From Pseudomonas knackmussii B13 (GTDB lineage: Bacteria; Pseudomonadota; Gammaproteobacteria; Pseudomonadales; Pseudomonadaceae): 64,000 bases of DNA. A program made the translations under genes and the position numbers. This document shows, piece by piece, positions 59,456 to 64,000 of this stretch. Each line of letters begins with the position of its first letter. Positions within the stretch are counted from its first letter, which is position 1. A model generated the notes under the pieces. It was not told the origin of the DNA, did not search any database, and saw only the letters and a list, made by a program, of their open reading frames with translations. The stretch covers positions 5,897,501 through 5,961,500 of the forward strand of contig NZ_HG322950.1 in NCBI RefSeq assembly GCF_000689415.1, given 5' to 3'.

Positions 59456-61148
59456 GCGCGCGACCGGCGCCGAACACCAGGAAGCGCGCCAGCTCGGCCA
59501 GCGGCAACGGCCGGCTGATCCAGTAGCCCTGCACCTGGTCGCAGCCGAACTGGCGCAGCTGCTGTTGCTGGTCGGCGCACTCGACGCCCTCGGCCACCAC
59601 CTCCAGGTTGAGGTTGTGCGCCAGGTTGATCATCGCGCGCACCAGTTGGCGGTTCTCCGCGCGCTCGTGCATGCCGCCGACGAAGCTCTTGTCGATCTTC
59701 AGCAGGGTGATCGGCAGGCTGTTGAGGTGGACGAACGAGGAGAAGCCGGTGCCGAAGTCGTCCAGGGAGAAGCGCACGCCCAGCTGACCGAGCGCCTGCA
59801 TGGTCTGAAGCACCTGGTCGCTGCGGCGCATCACGGCGGTCTCGGTGAGCTCGAACTCCAGCCAGCGCGCATCCACGCCGCGCTCTTGAATCAGTCGCTG
59901 CAGCGTTGGCAGCAGCTGACTGTCCTGGAACTGGCGGAACGACAGGTTGATCGCCATATGCAGCGGCGGCAGGCCACGCCCGAGCAGCCACTGCATGTCG
60001 CGCAAGGCGCGCGAGATCACCCAGTAGCCGAGCGGCACGATCAGCCCGCTTTCCTCGGCCAGCGGCACGAAGTCGCCCGGCGTAAGCAGGCCACGCTGCG
60101 GATGGCGCCAGCGCACCAGGGCTTCCAGGCCGACGATGCTTCCGCTCGCCAGGTCCAGACGTGGTTGGTAGTGCAGTTCGAGCTCGTCGCGGCGCAGTGC
60201 CCGGCGCAGTTCGCTTTCGAGGTCGGCGAGGCTGCGCGCCCCCCGATTTATGCGCTCGTCGAACAGGTGGAAGGTACAGCCCTGGCGAATCTTCGCCTGC
60301 TGCATGGCGATGTGCGCATGCCACATCAGGGTGTCGGCGCTGTCGCCAGAACGCGCATGGGCGACGCCCAGGCTGCAACCCAGCAGCAGGCTCTCGCCTT
60401 CGACCCAGTAGGGTTCGCCGAGCACTTCGACGATCCGTTCGGCGAGGCGCTCTACGCGAGCGGGATCGCGGCGGGTATCCAGCAGCAGGGCGAATTCGTC
60501 GCTGCCCAGGCGCGCCAGGCTGTCGCCGTGCTCCAGCTGCCCTTTCAGGCGCGCCACGACCTGCAGGATCAGGCGATCACCGCCCTGGTGGCCGAGGGCA
60601 TCGTTGACGTGGCGGAAGTTGTCCAGATCGAGGTGGCCGAGCGCCAGGCCACGCCCCTGGAACTCGGCCAGGCGCGCGGCGAGAAGGGTCTGGAAGCCCT
60701 GGCGGTTGGCGATGCCGGTCAGCGGGTCCTGTTCGGCCAGGCGCTGCAGGGTGAACTGCAGGTTCGAGCGCTCACGGGCGTAGCGCAGCGCACGGCGCAG
60801 CACTTCGCCGTTGAGGGTCTCGGGCACCAGCCAGTCGGCGACGCCGGCCGGCGCTGTGGCAGGCTCGCGCTCCAGCAGGACGATCATCGGCAGGCCGCAC
60901 TGGCCGCTGGAGGGCAGCTTGTCCGGGGTGGCCAGCAGCAGGCCGACCTGGTCCTCGTCGAACAGGCTGCAGGCGGATTCCCAGGACGGCGCGGTAATCA
61001 ACGAATAGGCAGCCCCCAGCGCGCCGAGATGCTCGCGCAGCAATTGGACCCACTGCGGCGCTTCCGCCAGCAGGAGCAGGCGCGTTGGTTCCACCGACGC
61101 AGCCAAGCGACCCCCATCCATCGAAAAGGAACGATTCCCGAGCGCCAT
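59427..61148 (-). CDS. Pseudo-receiver GGDEF-EAL phosphodiesterase (ProE-like)
   Basis: 573 residues. Residues about 20-135 look like a receiver domain, but the acidic pair and the phosphoacceptor Asp are missing (RLLLLAEAP, VGLLLATPDK). GGDEF is altered to GSDEF (RLGSDEFALLLD), so synthesis is doubtful, while the EAL half keeps GLEALVRWRHP and SLDDFGTGFSSF. So it should break down c-di-GMP. PAO1 PA5295 (ProE) is a strong phosphodiesterase. The 3' end overlaps the MATE gene by 29 bp on the opposite strand. Confidence 0.9.
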   Translation of the reverse strand: MALGNRSFSMDGGRLAASVEPTRLLLLAEAPQWVQLLREHLGALGAAYSLITAPSWESACSLFDEDQVGLLLATPDKLPSSGQCGLPMIVLLEREPATAPAGVADWLVPETLNGEVLRRALRYARERSNLQFTLQRLAEQDPLTGIANRQGFQTLLAARLAEFQGRGLALGHLDLDNFRHVNDALGHQGGDRLILQVVARLKGQLEHGDSLARLGSDEFALLLDTRRDPARVERLAERIVEVLGEPYWVEGESLLLGCSLGVAHARSGDSADTLMWHAHIAMQQAKIRQGCTFHLFDERINRGARSLADLESELRRALRRDELELHYQPRLDLASGSIVGLEALVRWRHPQRGLLTPGDFVPLAEESGLIVPLGYWVISRALRDMQWLLGRGLPPLHMAINLSFRQFQDSQLLPTLQRLIQERGVDARWLEFELTETAVMRRSDQVLQTMQALGQLGVRFSLDDFGTGFSSFVHLNSLPITLLKIDKSFVGGMHERAENRQLVRAMINLAHNLNLEVVAEGVECADQQQQLRQFGCDQVQGYWISRPLPLAELARFLVFGAGRALRQQDPVGN

Positions 61149-61401
61149 TCCGTGCGCCGGTCGCCCCGGTTGTGAACACCGCCGCTGCTGGCTGTAAGCC
61201 AGATCCTATGCGGGATTCGGAGAAACTCTTCAGAGTTTTCTTCAAGTAATGCCGGTACAAGCCTAATACAAGAGTGAATTTATCCAAAACAGCGAAGCTC
61301 GACAGCGTCACAGATTGCCGCTTTTCCGGCCGCCGCCACAGGCTCCCCCCGCCGTCCTGTTAGAATGGCCGCCCTCTTCGCAACAGATTCCCCCACGCCT
61401 C

Positions 61402-63411
61402 ATGTCCCGACTCAATCCCCGGCAGCAGGAAGCCGTGAACTACGTCGGCGGCCCCTTGCTGGTGCTTGCCGGTGCCGGCTCCGGCAAGACCAGCGTGATC
61501 ACCCGCAAGATCGCCTACCTGGTCCAGCAGTGCGGTATCCGCGCCCAATACATAGTCGCGGTGACCTTCACCAACAAGGCCGCACGCGAGATGAAGGAGC
61601 GCGTCAGCACCCTGCTGCGCCCCGGCGAAGGCAAGGGCCTGACGGTCTCCACCTTCCACAACCTGGGCCTGAACATCATCCGCAAGGAATACGCCGCGCT
61701 CGGCTACAAGCCGGGGTTCTCGATCTTCGACGAGAGCGACGTGAAGGCGCTGATGACGGACATCATGCAGAAGGAGTACTCCGGGGACGACGGCATTGAC
61801 GAGATCAAGAACCTCATCGGCGCCTGGAAGAACGACCTGATCCTGCCGGAAGAGGCGCTGGAGAAGGCGCGCAACCCCAAGGAACAGACCGCGGCGATGG
61901 TCTACCTGCACTACCAGCGCACCCTGCGCGCGTACAACGCGGTGGACTTCGACGACCTCATCCTGCAGCCGGTGAAGCTGTTCCAGAACCACCCGGACAT
62001 CCTGGAAAAGTGGCGCAACCGCGTGCGCTACATGCTGGTCGACGAATACCAGGACACCAACGCCAGCCAGTACCTGCTGGTGAAGATGCTGGTGCAGCAG
62101 CGCGCGCACTTCACCGTGGTGGGCGACGACGACCAGTCGATCTACGCCTGGCGCGGCGCGCGCCCGGAAAACCTGATGCAGCTGAAGGAAGACTTCCCTT
62201 CGCTGAAGGTGGTGATGCTGGAGCAGAACTACCGCTCCACCAGCCGCATCCTCAAATGCGCCAACATCCTCATCGCCAACAACCCGCACGTCTTCGAGAA
62301 ACAGCTGTGGAGCGAGATGGGCGAAGGCGACCCGATCCGCGTGATCCGCTGCCGCAACGAGGAAGCCGAGGCCGAGCGGGTGGCGATGGAAATCCTCACC
62401 ATCCACCTCAAGACGCAGCGACCCTACAGCGAATTCGCCATCCTCTACCGCGGCAACTACCAGGCCAAGCTGATCGAGCTGAAGCTGCAGCACCACCAGA
62501 TTCCCTACCGCCTCTCCGGCGGCACCAGCTTCTTCGGCCGCCAGGAAGTGAAGGACGTGATGTCCTACTTCCGCCTGCTGGTGAACCCGGACGACGACAA
62601 CGCCTTCCTGCGGGTGATCAACGTGCCGCGCCGGGAGATCGGCTCCACCACCCTGGAGAAACTCGGCAACTACGCCACCGAGCGCGGCATCTCGATGTTC
62701 GCCGCCGCCGGTGAACTGGGCCTGTCCGAGCACCTGGACAATCGCTATGTCGAACGCCTGCAGCGCTTCAAGCGCTTCATCGACAAGGTCCGCGAGCAAT
62801 GCGCCGGCAACGATCCCATCGGCGCACTGCGCAGCATGGTGATGGACATCGACTACGAGAACTGGCTGCGGCAGAACGCCTCCAGCGACAAGGTCGCCGA
62901 CTTCCGCATGGGTAACGTCTGGTTCCTCATCGAAGCGCTGAAGAACACCCTGGAGCGCGACGAAGAAGGCGACATGACCATCGAGCAGGCCATCGCCAAG
63001 CTGGTCCTGCGCGACATGCTCGAGCGCCAGCAGGAGGAAGAGGAAGGCGCCGAAGGCGTGCAGATGATGACCCTGCACGCCTCCAAGGGCCTGGAATTCC
63101 CCTACGTGTTCATCCTCGGCGTGGAGGAGGAAATCCTCCCGCACCGTTCCAGCATCGAGGCCGACACCATCGAGGAAGAGCGCCGCCTGGCCTACGTCGG
63201 CATCACCCGGGCGAAGAAGAACCTGGCGATGACCTTCGCCGCCAAGCGCAAGCAGTACGGCGAGATCATCGACTGCTCGCCGAGTCGCTTCCTTGACGAA
63301 TTGCCGCCCGAAGACCTGGTCTGGGAAGGCCAGGAAGACGCACCGCAGGAAGTGAAGGCAGCCAAGGGCAACGCAGCACTGGCGGATATCCGCGCACTGC
63401 TCAAGCGCTGA
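61402..63411 (+). CDS. rep: ATP-dependent DNA helicase Rep
   Basis: 669 residues, superfamily 1A. LAGAGSGKTSVITRKIAYLV (Walker A), VDEYQDTNASQYLL (Walker B), VVGDDDQSIYAWRGA, and EQNYRSTSRILKCAN are all intact. 3'-5' helicase that clears obstacles at replication forks. Start ATG 61402 (MSRLNPRQQEAVNY). Confidence 0.96.
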   Translation: MSRLNPRQQEAVNYVGGPLLVLAGAGSGKTSVITRKIAYLVQQCGIRAQYIVAVTFTNKAAREMKERVSTLLRPGEGKGLTVSTFHNLGLNIIRKEYAALGYKPGFSIFDESDVKALMTDIMQKEYSGDDGIDEIKNLIGAWKNDLILPEEALEKARNPKEQTAAMVYLHYQRTLRAYNAVDFDDLILQPVKLFQNHPDILEKWRNRVRYMLVDEYQDTNASQYLLVKMLVQQRAHFTVVGDDDQSIYAWRGARPENLMQLKEDFPSLKVVMLEQNYRSTSRILKCANILIANNPHVFEKQLWSEMGEGDPIRVIRCRNEEAEAERVAMEILTIHLKTQRPYSEFAILYRGNYQAKLIELKLQHHQIPYRLSGGTSFFGRQEVKDVMSYFRLLVNPDDDNAFLRVINVPRREIGSTTLEKLGNYATERGISMFAAAGELGLSEHLDNRYVERLQRFKRFIDKVREQCAGNDPIGALRSMVMDIDYENWLRQNASSDKVADFRMGNVWFLIEALKNTLERDEEGDMTIEQAIAKLVLRDMLERQQEEEEGAEGVQMMTLHASKGLEFPYVFILGVEEEILPHRSSIEADTIEEERRLAYVGITRAKKNLAMTFAAKRKQYGEIIDCSPSRFLDELPPEDLVWEGQEDAPQEVKAAKGNAALADIRALLKR

Positions 63412-63420
63412 CCGACGAAC

Positions 63421-63516
63421 CTGTAGGAGCGGACCTTGTCCGCGATCGCGGGCATGGCCCGCTCCTACAGGGGGCATGGGTGTTGGGGTTTTCGCGGATA
63501 ACATCCGCTCCTACGA
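63421..63516. repeat. REP elements after rep
   Basis: CTGTAGGAGCGGACCTTGTC through CCGCTCCTACAG (63421-63470) is a complete inverted REP, followed by another half (CGCGGATAACATCCGCTCCTAC, about 63491-63514). It lies at the end of the rep gene and could serve as its transcript end. Confidence 0.8.
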
Positions 63517-63647
63517 TTCCGACAGCGACCCACAAGCTGTCCACTTGATCAGCTTTTACTTCCGTCGGGAGGTCGCGCAATCCGCCGCGTCCGAGGTAGA
63601 ATTACGCGCTTCACCAGCGGCAGCAGCTCCGCCAGGAAGCACGCAAA

Positions 63648-64000
63648 TTGAACATCCTCAAAGACAAGATTCGCAGCGAAGGCATCGTCCTCTCCGACCA
63701 GGTTCTCAAGGTAGACGCCTTCCTCAACCACCAGATCGACCCGCTGCTGATGAAGCACATCGGCCATGAGTTCGCCGAGCGCTTCAAGAACCAGGGCATC
63801 ACCAAGATCGTCACCATCGAGGCCTCGGGCATCGCCCCGGCGGTCATGGCCGGCCTGGAGCTGGGCATTCCGGTGATCTTCGCCCGCAAGTTCCAATCGC
63901 TGACGCTGAAGAACGACCTGCTGATCTCCAAGGTGTTCTCCTTCACCAAGCAGACCGAAAGCACCATTGCCATCTCGGCGCGCCACCTGACCAGTGCCGA
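63648..64000 (+). CDS. xpt: Xanthine phosphoribosyltransferase (3' end outside window)
   Basis: Cut by the right edge; 117 residues are visible (NILKDKIRSEGIVLSDQVLK, VTIEASGIAPAVMAGLELGI, PVIFARKFQSLTL). PRT family enzyme that salvages xanthine to XMP. The start is TTG 63648 (a codon for Met here), with AGGA 10 bp upstream; no ATG is in frame before the conserved region. A TAGAAT -10-like box is at about 63597. In PAO1 poxB lies between rep and xpt; not here. Confidence 0.93.
   Translation, partial: MNILKDKIRSEGIVLSDQVLKVDAFLNHQIDPLLMKHIGHEFAERFKNQGITKIVTIEASGIAPAVMAGLELGIPVIFARKFQSLTLKNDLLISKVFSFTKQTESTIAISARHLTSA

Noticed and set aside
1..64000. CRISPR arrays, insertion sequences, prophage, tRNA or rRNA genes
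   Set aside because: No regularly spaced repeats, transposase motifs, cloverleaf sequences or rRNA-like stretches were recognised.

Overview
This is a GC-rich chromosomal window from a Pseudomonas, probably the P. aeruginosa / P. nitroreducens-citronellolis side of the genus but not P. aeruginosa itself. The evidence is gene content and order: a complete spuABCDEFGH-spuI polyamine locus, an AHL-acylase (hacB) gene beside it, oprE, sutA, pchP, and Pseudomonas-type REP palindromes. No tRNA, rRNA, CRISPR, insertion sequence or prophage was seen. The window begins inside a D-2-hydroxyglutarate dehydrogenase-type gene and ends inside xpt.

Layout. (1) 1-8 kb: FAD oxidoreductase and serA, divergent, then small envelope or hypothetical genes (DUF4399, DUF523/TudS-like, a DUF6160-like secreted protein, 2OG-Fe(II) oxygenase, DUF2059, alpha/beta hydrolase, thioredoxin-fold protein, periplasmic helical protein). 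(2) 7.9-26 kb: a polyamine and agmatine block. It holds an AraC-type regulator divergent from hacB, then spuABCDEFGH on the minus strand, with divergent spuI, an orphan polyamine-binding protein, aguR and aguA on the plus strand. Together these take up putrescine and spermidine (SpuDEFGH), gamma-glutamylate or transaminate them (SpuI, SpuB, SpuC, SpuA), and start agmatine breakdown (AguA). aguB, expected between aguR and aguA, is absent. (3) 26-33 kb: oprE, two c-di-GMP proteins and desA. (4) 33-37 kb: a small accessory-looking block (TetR, SDR with a Phe in place of the catalytic Tyr, DsbA/HCCA-isomerase, DUF962, Crp/Fnr, unknown secreted protein). (5) 37-64 kb: the corA-cyaA-rnk-cyaY-lptM-lysA-dapF-xerC-yigB-sutA-glnK-amtB-ubiK-yifB-pchP-rep-xpt backbone, with an AraC, a MocR and a LysR regulator, a MATE pump and a GGDEF/EAL protein.

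Compared from memory with P. aeruginosa PAO1, part 1-33 kb runs as PA0317 down to PA0285 and part 37-64 kb runs as PA5268 up to PA5298. These blocks lie about equally far from oriC on opposite sides, so the 33-37 kb block sits at an apparent origin-symmetric inversion breakpoint.

The best regulatory DNA is: tandem 15-bp palindromic operators before the SDR gene; nested inverted TACAGAT repeats before the MocR gene; two 13-bp T-N11-A palindromes between the LysR and MATE genes; a 9-bp inverted repeat between spuA and spuI; three CCGAT/ATCGG-type dyads in the aguR-aguA gap; and strong non-terminator hairpins inside the spu operon. I found no clear wholly new defence or mobile system.
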